From contig CM045770.1 in the NCBI GenBank assembly GCA_025200525.1, positions 130,848,200 to 130,912,199 of the forward strand: 64,000 bases of DNA, read 5' to 3'. Within the stretch, counting starts at the first letter, position 1. The number at the start of each line of letters is the position of its first letter. Shown piece after piece: positions 23,067-35,259 of the stretch. The notes under the pieces were generated by a model. That model was not told the DNA's origin. It did no database searches and saw nothing but the letters and a program-made list of their open reading frames with translations. Position numbers and translations under genes: made by a program. The stretch is from Camellia lanceoleosa (taxonomy: Eukaryota; Streptophyta; Magnoliopsida; Ericales; Theaceae).

Positions 23067-25143
23067 TGTCACGCCCTCAAAATAAACCCATAATATACAC
23101 AATATTGACATGCATTGATATAAGAAAAACAAAACATTATTCCATTCATCAGAGTATTCTTATTAAAAGACATTACATGTAACATCGAAAATAAATGCCC
23201 TACGGGCTTACAACTTTCCAAGTCAACACTTGGACACAAAAGTCTGAGTACTAACTCAATTACACATTAAGCCCTTGGCTTGAGTTTACATGTAATATCA
23301 AAATAAAACAAAATAACAACTAACTAAACGGAGACTTCAACTCCAAATCCTCCCAAGCTAAGTCCTTGGAGGTAGCATATCACCTGGACCTGAAAATGAT
23401 GTTCCCGTATAGAGTGAGCCACAGCCCAACAGAAATATACTAAACCAAATATAAGAATTGACTAAAGTAATAGCATTCGATAGATGGTTAACACTTACAA
23501 ATCCATTATATCATTATACAGTTTCATGATAATAATGTCCATGACATGTTTCACTTTCCATTTATACAGACATGGCTCAGAACCTGGCCAAACCCTAATA
23601 ATGAGACTACATCTCATATTAATATTACTTCTGATATTAACATTTAAATGAGGCTAAGGCTCATAATAAAACACATCCATCAATTGATAAGTACACATAT
23701 TTGCTATACTAAAATACTTCCATACATCAATAAGTACACAGATTTGCTGTACTAATGGAGTCTATCCCCTCTCTCCTCCCAAACAGGTTTGAGAGTCCAT
23801 CCCCTATCTTCCCTCAAACCATGGAGTATATCCTCTATCTCCTCCCAAACAATATGCATATACAATGTATTTAACACTTGTCATATACAATATTCAATCA
23901 ACACACGTATTTGTTGTATTAATTCAACTGTCATATTCAATGACTTATTCAATGTGATTAGTTTCAGTTTTCCCTAATCAGCATGCAATGTCTACAACAA
24001 TCACGACTATCCTCCACCGATAGCCCAAAATAGTTATTTCTAAACAGGAAATAAATGTATCAACAGATATAATCTCAACATTTTCATAGGTGAGTGATTA
24101 AACTATCCAACTACACCATTCAATCACATAATTCCCCAATTTCGTGAATTAAACCTAATTCCACATTTTTCTCAAAATTAATTATACAAATTAATTTATT
24201 TCAGCAATTAGGGCTTTTTCCCTTTTCCTCAAAAATTAACCCCAAGGTTCAATTTTCTCAATTTGACACTAACAATGTCATTTTTCATGATTTACAAACA
24301 TATGGAATTTAATATATGACAAACCCCCTTTTCATCAAATTGCAATTCAAACCCTAACTTTTTCCAAAATTACCAAACAACACCAACATATCAAAAATGA
24401 CTAAAACTTAGGACAAAACCTATAATATGGAGTAGGGTATCCCTACCTCAAAAATAGAAGCCCAAAGGTGAAGATGATGAAAATGCAAAGTGCTCCAAAT
24501 CCCCAACTTTTCAGATTAGAATGAAGCCCACACAACCCTCTACCTTTCTTACAAAGCGCCTAGGGTAGAAATACACTCCAAGTAGATCAAACCTAAGAGA
24601 GAAGGTGTGTAGGGAGAGAGAGATAACGTACCTAGGGTTTTGAAACAAAAGAGGATGAAAAAAATGAAGTTTAAAACCGCTGCTGCGAACTGATATAACA
24701 CAGGCTCGCTCGAGCGACCAGACACAAAGAATACTCGCTCGAGCGTAGAAAGCCTCGCTCAAGCCAACAATACGATGCTTCAGGTCTGCAACCCAAAAGC
24801 ACGCTCGAGCGACAGAATGCTCGCTCGAGCGAAGGAAATCTCGCTCGAGCCAAGAAATGCAACTCTCAGGTCTATACCTAGACGCAGTCGCTCGATCAAG
24901 CGAAGAAACCCTGGATCGAGTGAAGGACCAAAAACAAAGAGCTCGCTCGAGCGAAGGACCAAAATTCTGGGCAGCAACTACTTGCTCCCAAACATAACCA
25001 ATCTGTAACAAACCTACCCAACACATCCTATAGCTCAAAAACAATGTATGGAAGAACGGAAACAAGATATAAAGTATAACTAACATCCACGGAACCAAGT
25101 CCGGATCACTATACAACAAGGGATAAAACCCGGGATCACTATA
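23067..25143 (-). mobile_element. 3' LTR of the Tekay element
   Basis: Plus reading starts TGTCACGCCCTCAAAATAAA and ends CGGGATCACTATA. It contains triplicated GAGTCCATCCCCTATCT blocks (23755-23845), the leader palindrome GTAGGGTATCCCTAC (about 24432-24446), and a CGCTCGAGCG array at 24705-24950 with about nine copies. Minus-strand ORFs of up to 202 codons over the array are artefacts of the palindromes. Confidence 0.88.
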
Positions 25144-25144
25144 A

Positions 25145-25158
25145 CCTCCCCCCCTTAA
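25145..25158 (-). other. Polypurine tract of the Tekay element
   Basis: On the minus strand this reads CTTTAAGGGGGGGAGG-like purine sequence directly before the 3' LTR. It would prime plus-strand DNA synthesis. Confidence 0.7.
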
Positions 25159-25571
25159 AGAATTTCGTCCCCGAAATTAAGTGCAAGTTCTCAAAAACAG
25201 GTTTTTCTCAATTTCCAACAATATGACATTACAATATTCAATAACTTGACCCATAACTGGTCATTCCATCTCTTACCAAGAGTTCACAATATGTAAAATA
25301 ACATATATTTCAACTTGTACTATCATTATGCAATTTCCTTTCAATTTCAACAGTTTTCAATATACATGATTCCCATTTCCATATCATATTCAATTTCATG
25401 ATATAACTCCATTTCTATAACATATTAAACATATGCAATGTTATAACAAACTTCCAATTCTAGGCAAGTTTCAAGATTCTTCCATTAAACCAAAACATTT
25501 TCAATGTTTTACAGCTTAAGACATATATAATGCCCTTAAAGTTCAATAATATTACAAATCTCAATACATGA

Positions 25572-26630
25572 TTACATATCAACAAACATGTCCGGATATT
25601 TCTCACGGACTTTCAACTCACGTTCCCAAGTGGCTTCCTCCACTCCGTGATGTTTCCACAGAACTTTTACCAAGGGAATGGTCTTGCCTCGCAAGACTTG
25701 ATCCCGCCTATCCAAGACCCAAATCGGCCTCTCCTCATACGAGGCATCCTCATCTACCTCTAAATCGGTCCAATCCAATACATGCGATGGATCCGGCTTA
25801 TACTTTCGAAGCATACTCACATGAAACACGTCATGAACTCCGGACAACTGCGGTGACAAAGCTAAACGATAAGCGACCTCGCCAATCCTCTCAAGGATCT
25901 CAAAAGGGCCAATAAACCGAGGGGACAACTTCCCACTCTTCCCAAACCTCATCAATCCCCGCCTAGGTGATATCTTTAGAAAGACATGATCACCCACCTC
26001 AAATACCAAAGGTCTCCTCCTACGGTCGGCATAAGATTTCTGACGACTCTGGGTTGTAACAAGCCTCCTAAGGATAAGCTCAACTTTCTCCGTCGTTTCC
26101 CTCACCAACTCCGGACCCAACAAAGGTGCATCACCCACCTCGACCCAACAAACTGGAGACCTACATGGTCGGCCATACAAGGCCTCAAACGGTGCTATAC
26201 CGATACTAGACTAGAAACTGTTGTTGTAGGCAAACTCCACCAAAGGCAAGTGCCTCTCCCACGACCCGCTAAAATCAAGAACATAACCCCGAAGCATATC
26301 CTCAAGGATCTGAATAGTACGCTCGGACTACCCGTCAGTCTGAGGATGATAAGCCGTGCTGAAGGTCAACTTAGTGCCCAAGGCACTCTGCAAACTTTGC
26401 CACAACCTGGCAGTAAAACGATGATCTCTATCCGAGACGATCGTCACTGGGACCCCATGCAACCTCACTATGTCCCGAATATACAAGTCGGCAAGATGAT
26501 CTACCGAATCTCTCACGTGCATCGAAATGAAGTGTGTCGACTTAGTCAACCGGTCCACAATCACCCAAATAGCATTACTACCCCGCTGAGTCCTCGGAAG
26601 ACCTACAACGAAGTCCATAGTGACATGCTT
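25572..26630 (-). pseudogene. Integrase core and chromodomain (Tekay)
   Basis: Integrase catalytic core starts MDFVVGLPRTQRGSNAIW (first D in MDF, second D in IVSDRDHRF) and runs to AYHPQTDG, where CAG has become TAG (26328-26330). A further TAG is at 26211-26213 in NNSF-SSIG, before the final frame beginning at YGRPCRSPV. That frame carries the GPF-type region (PRFIGPFEIL, YRLALSP) and ends with a chromodomain, PIWVLDRRDQVLRGKTIP then WKHHGVEEATWE, stopping at 25572. Chromodomains in this group are thought to steer insertion to modified chromatin. The chromodomain and LTR type place this copy in the Tekay/Del chromoviruses. Confidence 0.9.
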
Positions 26631-27602
26631 TCACTTCCACTCGGCAATAGGCAAGGGCTGTAACAAACCCGCTGGCCTCTGATGTTCGGCCTTCACTTGC
26701 TGACAAGTAAGGCACTTAGACACGAAAACTGCCATATCTCTCTTCATACCCCTCCACCAAAACTGGCGACCCAAATCTCTATACATCTTGGTGCCTCCCG
26801 GATGCACTGCAAGACGTGAATGGTGAAACTCTCGGAGTACCTCCTCTCGGCAAGACTCCGGCACAAACAAACGGTCTCGGTATCTCACACTCAGGTCGGG
26901 ATACACAGACAAACCCTTCTCAACCTTTCCATTAGAGATCTTCTCTCGGAGGGATTTTACCTTAAGGTCATCTCTCTGTGCCTCTAACACTCTAGTCACA
27001 ATAGTAGGCTGCGCAATAACAGAAAACAAGGCCGCAGCCTCAACGGATTCGCCCAAAGACAAGTCAAACTCGCCAAGTGCACCCAACATCTTCCACTCCC
27101 GGATGGCTATACAAGCTACATCACTAATGGATTTCCTACTAAGGGCATCGGCCACAACATTGGCCTTCCCCGGATGATAATGCAACTCGAAGTCATAATC
27201 CTCAATGAACTCCATCCACCTCCTCTGCCTCAAGTTCAAGTCTTTCTATGTAAACATATATTTTAGACTCTTATGATCCGAGAACACCTCGAATTTCTCA
27301 CCATACAGATAATGCCTCTAAATCTTCAAGGCAAAAATCACAGCTGCTAACTCTAGGTCATGTGTAGGGTAATTCTTCTCATGTATTTTCAACTGACGTG
27401 AGCCATAGGCAACCACTTTCCCCTCTTGCATCAACACACAACCCAAACCCTCTCGTGAGGCATCACAATAGACTGCATAACCCAACCCTCTCTCCGGAAT
27501 AATCAAGACCGAAGCGGTGGTCAATCTAACTTTCAGCTCTTGGAACGACTTTTCACAAGTTTCACTCCATACAAATTTGACTCCTTCGGTCGGTCTAGTC
27601 AA
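26631..27602 (-). pseudogene. RNase H and integrase zinc finger (Tekay)
   Basis: The RNase H part begins around 27600 ([16 protein letters not shown]), holds the first catalytic D in AVYCDAS and the E in THDLELAAV, and is cut at ALKI by TAG at 27318-27320 where relatives have W. After a second TAG at 27246-27248 the frame resumes at NLRQRRWMEF and runs through GKANVVADALSRK. It continues into the integrase HHCC finger (HHSRLAVHPGG ... CLTCQQVKAEH) and stops at a TGA at 26631-26633 that again replaces a W codon. RNase H removes the RNA template; the finger helps hold viral DNA ends. Confidence 0.88.
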
Positions 27603-28371
27603 TGAAGCTTAACTGGAGAAATCTTTTCACAAACCGTCGGTAGTACCAGCTAATCGAGCTGCGGATCTCAAACACACTCTTAGGCTGTGCCCAATCTTGC
27701 ACTGCCTCAATCTTGGATGTATCAACAGACACCCCTGCCCCAGAAACCACATGGCCTAAGAACTTGACTTCTCCTGGCCAGAACTCACACTTCCCAAACT
27801 TGGCATAAAGCTTATGGGCTCTAAGTAACTCAAGCACCACTCTCAAGTGCTCCTCGTGCTCTTCTTCGGAAGGAGAATAGATAAGAATGTCGTCCACAAA
27901 AACGACCACAAAACGATCCAAGAATTCCCGGAAGATCCGGTTCATCAAGTCCATAAAGACTGCCGGTGCATTGGTGAGCCCAAATGGCATCACCAGAAAC
28001 TTATAATGGCCATACCGCGTACGGAATGCCGTCTTCGGAATATCCTCCTCCCTGACTCTCAACTGGTGGTAACCCGATCTTAAGTCTATCTTAGAGAAAC
28101 AATGGGAACCCTTCAATTGGTCAAACAAATCATCTATACGGGGCATAGGGTACTTATTCTTGATAGTAGCCCGATTCAACTTTCGGTAATCGATACACAG
28201 TCTCAAGGTATCGTCTTTCTTTTTAGCAAAGAGGGCCGGTGCTCCCCACGGCGAAACACTTGGGCGAATGAAGCCCTTATCCAACAACTCTTGGAGCTGA
28301 ATCTTCAACTCAACTAACTCGGCTGGGGCAAAACGATATGGTGCCATAGAAATCGGCGCCGTGCCGGGCAT
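27595..28371 (-). pseudogene. Reverse transcriptase (Tekay)
   Basis: Frame from [13 protein letters not shown]. Catalytic aspartates are D96 ([12 protein letters not shown]) and FVDD at 158-161 ([10 protein letters not shown], the usual Y replaced by F as is common in chromoviruses). Other family marks are [25 protein letters not shown] and KFLGHVVS. The frame drifts near residue 235 (FEIRS then [10 protein letters not shown]), which marks an indel before the link to RNase H. A separate frameshift joins it to the protease frame upstream at about 28371-28400. Confidence 0.92.
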
Positions 28372-29030
28372 TAGATCAATAGAGAACTCAATCTCTCGAT
28401 GAGGTGCAAACTAACAAGGTCCTCGGGAAAGACGTTCGAGTACTCACAAACCACTCTCGGCAATACAATCTGGGTCTCACCACACTCACTACTCAAAAAG
28501 CTAGCAAGTAGACCACTAAGGTCGTTCCGCCCTCGCGGATCATACACCGGTGGCAACACACTACGAACCCGATCCCCCAGAAAATGAAAACACTCCCCGC
28601 TCAAGGTACAAACTGTGACCCTCTGGCGGTAACAGTAAATAATAGCCCAGTATGACGATAACCAGTCCATATCCAAAATAACGTCAAAACCCGACATAGA
28701 CATAACCACAAAAGGAAATGGAAGTCGGCGGTCGGCGACCTCTATATCGCAGCCCCGACACCCTTGTTTCAAAATCAGTTCACCCCCAACAGGTGATACA
28801 ACACAAATAGAAGATGCTAACTGCACCAACTCCAGCCCCAAAACAGATGCAAATGTAGCAGAGATAAAAGAATGAGATGCACCCGTATCAATCAATACAC
28901 TAGCAACCGAGTTGCAAAACAAGAAGGTACCTCTCACGACAGATGGAGCAGGCACAAGATCCTGCGCGGTAACAGCATACACGCGCCCTGACGGTCTCTG
29001 GTCTACCTGCTCACCTCTAGGAGCATAAGA
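28371..29030 (-). pseudogene. Aspartic protease (Tekay)
   Basis: Retroviral-type protease: active site VLIDTGASHSFIS, the hydrophobic partner motif GFDVILDMDWLS, and a C-terminal linker that leads toward RT ([15 protein letters not shown]). It would cut the Gag-Pol precursor. The frame is separated from gag by TAG at 29031-29033 and from RT by a frameshift near its end ([11 protein letters not shown] is off-frame text). Confidence 0.85.
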
Positions 29031-30229
29031 CTACTGCGCAGACTGGGACGATGAAGCTCCCTGATTGGCCCTCGAGGCCTGAACTGACTGAGCTGGCTGA
29101 AAACTCTGCCTCTGCTCAGATGTACCAGATGTGCCACTCAACTGCGGGCAAAACCTCTTCAGGTGCCTCGCCTGACCACACTGATAACAAGGCGATGGCC
29201 GACCTCCGCTCGACTCTAGCCTTCTTTGTCTATTTGAAGATGAAGCTCTCGACCTCCTCCCTTCTGCGGGCAAGCTGGAGACTTGTGACCTTGGCCACAT
29301 TTAAAACAAGTCACGTCTCCTGCCGCTTTCCCAGACACAGACTCAAGACCTTGGAAAAGTCGATCTAGTAACACTACCCTGAGACTGCTGAGGGGTAAAA
29401 CCTCTCTGTCTCTTGCCATCACTCTGACTATCCTGACTACTCTTGGAGCCCCTCTGCCTCTCCTCCTCCTCCTGTATCATGATCTCCATATGGGCTGCAG
29501 CATCCACCAGACGCCCATACTCTCGGGTCATAGAACCCCCAACTCTCATCTTAAGGCCATGCCTCAACTTCTTCTCGAACTCTAAACAGTGGCGTTTCTC
29601 AGATGCCACAAGCTCAGGTGCAAACCTGGACAAACTGGTAAATGCGGCCTCAAACTCAGCCACAGAAAAACTCAGCTGCTTAAGCTGGCAGAATTGCTCC
29701 CTCAACCTCTTCCTGACTGCTGGAGACAGGAACTTCTCCTGGAAAGCAGCTACGAAGGCCTCCCAAGTCCCTCCTATACGGCCTCTGGTGAATTTCCACC
29801 ACTGACCCGCATCCCCCTTAAGCTGGAAAGATGCCAAGGTCACCTTCAGAACCCCGTCCTCGATGCCAAGCATCTCAAACGTCTTCGTTGTCTGTTCGAG
29901 CCATTCATCTGCCTTAAGCGGCTCTTTTGGATCACCCACAAACTCGTCCGGGTTAGACCGGAAGAACTCTCTCTTCAGAAATGCAGGCCCTGCATCTGCA
30001 ACATGAACCTGGGCTTGATTCTCAGCCCTGAGAATGCCTACTGACTCCCTGAATGCCCTGCTATCTCGCGGGCTAAGGCACCCATAGCCTGCTGACCCGC
30101 TGGTTCGGCCACATTGGCCTGACCAATACCCTTCTGCTGCTCCGGAATCTCATCCGGTATGGGCATCTCCTGCCTACCACGCCTACCACGCCTACCACGC
30201 CTACTACGTCCTCGTCCTCGTCTTGACAT
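29031..30229 (-). pseudogene. Gag (Tekay), four frame segments
   Basis: ATG at 30229 follows the primer site by about 400 nt. The N-terminus MSRRGRGRSRRGRRGRRGR comes from a 9-bp tandem repeat. A frameshift near 30050-29940 leads to the capsid segment (GDPKEPLKADEWLEQTTKTF, WWKFTRGRIGGTWEAF, EFEKKLRHGLKMRV), the classic plant retrotransposon gag domain. Two zinc knuckles follow in separate frames: CFKCGQGHKSPAC (spacing one residue short) and CYQCGQARHLKRFC (normal CX2CX4HX4C). The segment ends at a TAG before protease. Gag packages the RNA into particles; this copy cannot make it in one piece. Confidence 0.88.
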
Positions 30230-30626
30230 CCTAATAAAGGCAACAAAGACAATTAATACGTTTGCACATTAATAAATGTGTCGAAGCTATAACACTTGCG
30301 TCCTAATGCATTGGACAACAGTAATTCACTCCACGTAAGCACATAATCACATAAGCACCTATGAATTTCATTCCTGGATAATGACAGTCCCGAGGCGTTG
30401 CTAGAGTTCCGGTTGGAAACAGCATTGATCAAGTGCTTTTCCAACAAGACTCATAGAAACTCAAGGATCCAATCAACATCCTAGAAATTAAATTCCATAC
30501 CAAAATAGTCATATAAGCATGTTATCAAATAAACACATACTATCATACATAAGTCTCTAACAAGTGAGACAAACCCATTGTGATACTAATCACTTCCCAC
30601 GTACCCAAAGTATTCAAACCCGGTAC

Positions 30627-30638
30627 GCTCTGATACCA
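30627..30638 (-). other. Primer binding site, initiator Met-tRNA
   Basis: On minus, TGGTATCAGAGC begins three bases after the end of the 5' LTR (GCGTGACA-ACT). This matches the 3' end of plant initiator tRNA-Met, the standard primer for chromoviruses. Confidence 0.92.
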
Positions 30639-30641
30639 AGT

Positions 30642-31388
30642 TGTCACGCGCTCAAAATAAACCCATAATATACACAATATTGACATGCATTGATATAAGA
30701 AAAACAAAACATTATTCCATTCATCAGAGTATTCTTATTAAAAGACATTACATGTAACATCGAAAATAAATGCCCTACGGGCTTACAACTTTCCAAGTCA
30801 ACACTTGGACACAAAAGTCTGAGTATTAACTCAATTACACATTAAGCCCTTGGCTTGAGTTTACATGTAATATCAAAATAAAACAAAATAACAACTAACT
30901 AAACGGAGACTTCAACTCCAAATCCTCCCAAGCTAAGTCCTTAGAGGTAGCATATCACCTAGACCTGAAAATGATGTTCCCGTATAGGGTGAGCCACAGC
31001 CCAGCAGAAATATACTAAACCAAATATAAGAATTGACTAAAGCAATAGCATTCGATAGATGGTTAACACTTACAAATCCATTATATCATTATACAGTTTC
31101 ATGACAATAATGTCCATGACATGTTTCACTTTCCATTTATACAGACATGGCTCAGAACCTGGCCAAACCCTAATAATGAGACTACATCTCATATTAATAT
31201 TACTTCTGATATTAACATTTAAATGAGGCTAAGGCTCATAATAAAATACTTCCATCAATTGATAAGTACACATATTTGCTGTACTAAAATACTTCCATAC
31301 ATCAATAAGTACACAGATTTGCTGTACTAATAGAGTCCATCCCCTTTCTCCTCCCAAACAGGTTTGAGAGTCCATCCCCTATCTTCCC
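30642..31388 (-). mobile_element. Truncated 5' LTR of the Tekay element
   Basis: Only 747 bp remain, against 2077 bp in the 3' LTR. Similarity to the 3' LTR is very high up to TATCTTCCCTC at 31388, where it stops inside a GAGTCCATCCCC repeat and Tat LTR sequence begins. The missing part includes U3, the CGCTCGAGCG array and the promoter, so the element has no promoter of its own. Confidence 0.88.
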
Positions 31389-33033
31389 TCCTTGCAAATA
31401 TACTGCCATGCCCTTGTTTGTGCTCTGTTGCAGCAAAAAGGAGAAATTGCAGGCCATCAAAGCTGTCGACCGGCCATCAAAGGCTGCCGATCGGCTATCA
31501 AAATTGGCCGAGAGCCATTAACTTTGGACGATGGCCATTCCTTTTGGCTGACCACCATTCAGCATATTCCTAAGGTGGATTAGAAACATCTTGGAAGTTG
31601 GCACAATTTTCAGAGATCTAAAGGTGTGCAAACAGAGGCATCTTGAGGCAAGGCGGTGGATTTTCGAGAGGACGTGATCGAGCATGATGCCTCCCTCGCC
31701 CGCGAGGCCATTTTACTGCTTTACTAGCTGGCTGTAGTTAATTTCATGTGTTGTAATTAATTAGTTTAATTAATTAGCTTAGATTAGCTGGTTATTTAAT
31801 TCAATTTGGTTTGTAATAATTAATTAGCTAGGATAGTTAGTTAATTAGTTGGTGTGTATTATTTATTCGGACCCTCCGTCGAGAGGGCGAATTTTGTAAT
31901 AAGTGTGCGTGAGTGTGTGAATGTCTTCCAACCTCGCGTCTTTCTCCCTTTTACTTAAACCGCTTACGATGGTTAGTTTTAGGACATGTTTCAATTAGCA
32001 TCCTTATGCTTTGCATGTTTGCATCCATTCATCTGTTTTGCATGCACCGGGCTTGGCGCATCATACAAACTGCATTGTATTTTAATATCAATTTGAATAC
32101 ATGTTATCAAGTGCTGCATTTCATATGCCATTCTAGACAGCTGAGCCTATTTTAGCTACATTTTGCATGTGTTGCATTAGGCATCTAGCATAGTTAGGAT
32201 TCATGCATTGATTTCTAATTAGCTTCTTTCTTTGGCTCGGAGTACACTGTGAGTATTTATGCTTTAGCATCATTGCATGCGTGTGAGTGGCTGCCATGCT
32301 AGCATGCTTGCCATGAGGCTAATTGCTTAAGTGATTAACTACTTGAATGCCTATGGGTAAAGGTTGGATTACTTGAATTGGAACAATTCATTGATTGCGA
32401 GTTTTAAGCCCACTTGATAGTGGCAAAATCATGTTTTCTAAGCTCACTTGAGAGTGGCAAAATCCGCATCTTAGCCTACTTGCGAGTAGCACCTTCAAAC
32501 CATTTTCAAATAAATAAACATGAGATGTTTTGTTCCAATTTAGGCGATCTAGTCTATACTTGTATACTATGCGCATCACATAGTAATTCTAGGCTAATAA
32601 CCGGAATAAGAACACATGTGTTTTCAAAAACAATATATCATGGTTAGTAGAGACTGATCTTTGATTGGGCGAGCGAGGGTGCTCATTGCATGACCTTCCC
32701 CTCTTGTACCCAAGTTCCCGAGCCGAGGCAACTTTGGTGATGACGGACACGTGGCCTTAGGCATGAGTCAGGGTTTTCTAAATTTCTCAAAAATAAAATA
32801 TTTAGGTGGCGACTCTGTATCTGGAAAAGCAGTCCATGTTTGGCACTTCTTTATTAAAATCAGTTTTCCAAAACGATTTGCCGGATTTGGACTCTATAGT
32901 GATTTATCAGTCTTGCATTGCACTTTGCGAGATTAGATTCAGAACCATGACATTGAGTCTGCACTGTAGTAGCATAAGAACAAAACGATTTTGCACCATC
33001 GCACGCGGAGTCGGGACGTTCGGGCGGTCTACA
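31389..33033 (+). mobile_element. Solo Tat LTR (LTR2), right segment
   Basis: Continues LTR2 after the Tekay insertion. It has a second cluster of GACCGGCC/GCCGATCGG repeats (31455-31535), then blocks shared with LTR1 and LTR3: TCCAACC...TTTCTCCCTTTTACTTA near 31930, GGTGGCGACTCTGTA near 32805, GATTTGCCGGATTTGGACTC near 32875. It ends GGCGGTCTACA at 33033, followed by the target duplication CTACC. Confidence 0.88.
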
Positions 33034-33038
33034 CTACC

Positions 33039-33312
33039 CAAATAAACAAATATATATATATATATATATATTGCAAAAGCCTTTGATTGGTTTCGTTGAT
33101 TATAGGCATTAACAACATATATATATATATATATCAATAAGCAAACACCTAACTACATTACTTACCCAAAAAAACTTAACTACCCAAATTTTTTTTTTTT
33201 TTTTTTTACAAAAGCCTCAGATTAGTTTCGTTCATCATAAGCATTAGCAAATCTCAAAACTCCATCAAAATCAAATAACAACAATAGCACGCGCGCGCGC
33301 GCGCACACACAG

Positions 33313-33349
<37 letters not shown>

Positions 33350-33805
33350 AACAAAACCCTAACTACCCAGGAAAAAAAATTACAAAAGCCTCAATTCTTG
33401 ATAAACAAACAGATCTCATAAATATTTAAAAGCCTCTGATCTGTTGACCTTTGTTAACAGATCTCATAGTTTTGAGCAAATCATCGACAGTTTATGTCCA
33501 TGACAATGATGCCTTTACATGCAATAAGCTAGTGTGATGTGTTGTGTGCCTATACATATATATACACATGCAGTAAACTACCATCATTTCCTTTCTTTTC
33601 TCTATTCACATTTCAAAGAAAGCCTTAGATAATTTTATAAACTCAAAATAGCAAGAAAGCTGCAAGATTTAAATTTAAAAAAAAAGGAAAGAAAGATGGT
33701 ACAAACTTGTAAAAAATACAGAGAAAGAAAATCTAAAGTATAACTAATAGAGAGAAAACCTAAGAAAGAGTCTTGATTGCCCCATTTTTAAGGAACTGAA
33801 GGCGA
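33039..33805. other. AT-rich spacer with microsatellites
   Basis: No supported gene. (TA)n at 33050-33071 and 33117-33134, and a compound (GC)n(CA)n(TA)n run at 33289-33349. Three loose copies of ACAAAAGCCTCAGATTAGTT-type sequence occur (about 33073, 33208 and 33382). It is the pre-insertion surround of the solo Tat LTR and shares CTAACTACC phrases with 19990-20008. Confidence 0.5.
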
Positions 33806-33821
33806 TGTTGGGTCTCATTGC
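33806..33821 (+). mobile_element. Start of a split Copia-type LTR (plus)
   Basis: TGTTGGGTCTC followed by the target sequence ATTGC (33817-33821). Removing the solo chromovirus LTR (33822-40317) joins this to 40323 onward, whose tail (GGTTTGTAC...ATTGAAAATCTATA) matches Copia LTRs at 44780-46817. The LTR then continues at 44608. Start assignment is inferred from the TGTTGG ends of that family. Confidence 0.5.
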
Positions 33822-34443
33822 TGTCATGACCCAAACCCGCCCCTAAAGGTTTAGCGTAGTAACCGGCCAGTAATCCTTGGATTACCAAAGGCCTCTGAAC
33901 AGAATTACAAAATATAAGGGGGCTGTGGAAGCAAATATATAAAACTTGCATAGTCTATCGAGCTGTGCTGACATACAGGGGACAGATAATTTTAAACTTT
34001 ATAAAGACACTTATGACATCATAAAAAGACATTAGTCATACATCATTTCCATAGATAGAGGAAACAAAAGTGGGACTTAGCCCAATGTATAATACTAAAA
34101 ATAAAACAGGTCTTAAAAGCTTGGACCATAAAAACTTGACTTCTCAAAGGTAACCTCCCCGAGAGGCATAGTGGCTGGCTGACCCAAATCTCCAAGCAAC
34201 AGCTTAGGACTGGTCACGTGCCTGCTCACCTACATACATAATATAAATAGTGAGCGGAAGCCCAGTGAATAATAACTGAGTAAAGGGTTAAATAAATGAT
34301 GTCCCATAACTAATTCAGTAAACAGAAACAGATACATATGCACGTTCTTGTTCAAGCCATAAACAAAAATGAGATTCCATGCTTAATCTTACATAGTACG
34401 TCTGTTAGTGCTAACAGATCACATACAGAGCATCAAGGGTCAT

Positions 34444-34616
34444 ACTTGTCAATTCCATATAGGAACCTCCGGCCTGGTACAGATAATTTGTCAATTCCAT
34501 AAAGGAACCTCTGGACCGGGAACAAATAACTTGTCAGTTCCATAAAGGAACCTCCGACCGGGTACGGATAACTTGTTAGTTCCATAAAAGAAACTCCGGA
34601 CCGAGAACAGATAACT
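34444..34616 (+). repeat. ~43-50 bp minisatellite in solo LTR, 4 copies
   Basis: Unit like ACTTGTCAATTCCATAAAGG followed by AACCTCCGGACCGGGTACAG and ATA. The copies differ by a few bases each. Confidence 0.8.
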
Positions 34617-35259
34617 TACTTGAGCCACGAAATTGTTGCCACGAATACTTGTCAGAAATTGGACAATTATTCATTGTACAGAATACATATAACATGTTAT
34701 AAAATAGATCTTATTCCATATACAAAAAATAAATAAAATTGAACATATCTTTACTAAGTTATTACTCACAGATGGCTTCGAAAGCAGACGAACATAGTAG
34801 GCAAATCAGATATTTTGTGGCGCTTGACTTACACAATTACAGAACGAATATGTACTGAATTACACACCCGGAATCATTAACTTAGTTTGATCTTATCTTG
34901 GCATGTTTCTACTTCTTATCCTCATTATTATGTCTTAATCTTGGCCTAGGAGTGCTTAGGACGCAATGTGGATGCCAAAATGCTCTTAAAAACACTTAAC
35001 AAAACTTACTGAAAACAGGGGTCTCGCTCGAGTGCAACTTCTTTCACTCGAGCAGACATGCAAAAATGTGAAAGGTCGCTCAAGTGTAACTTTGTCGCTC
35101 GAGCGGTCTGTAAACTTTGCAAAAGTACTGGTTGCTTGGTTTTTTCCTCTCAACGTTCGCTTGAGCGTGAGACTCAGGTCCTCGCTCGAGCGCAACTCTT
35201 GTCGCTCAAGCGGTCTGCAAAAATAAGAAACTTCTAGGAGCATGAATTTTACGCTCGAG

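Larger units (their letters stand above)
23067..31388 (-). mobile_element. Tekay/Del chromovirus, degenerate, 5' LTR truncated
   Basis: Order on the minus strand: 5' LTR remnant (31388-30642), primer site, gag, protease, RT, RNase H, integrase with chromodomain, polypurine tract, 3' LTR (25143-23067). It is inserted in the solo Tat LTR. Six in-frame stops, several frameshifts and a loss of most of the 5' LTR show it is dead. No target duplication can be read because the right end is missing (CATAC on the left; the junction on the right is a deletion). Confidence 0.92.

Noticed and set aside
29443..30044. Plus-strand frames of 120-151 codons over gag
   Set aside because: Shadows of the minus-strand gag; no domain, and the minus strand has clear gag motifs.
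33760..33951. 63-codon minus ORF
   Set aside because: It crosses the exact target-duplication border of the solo LTR, so it is a chimaera.
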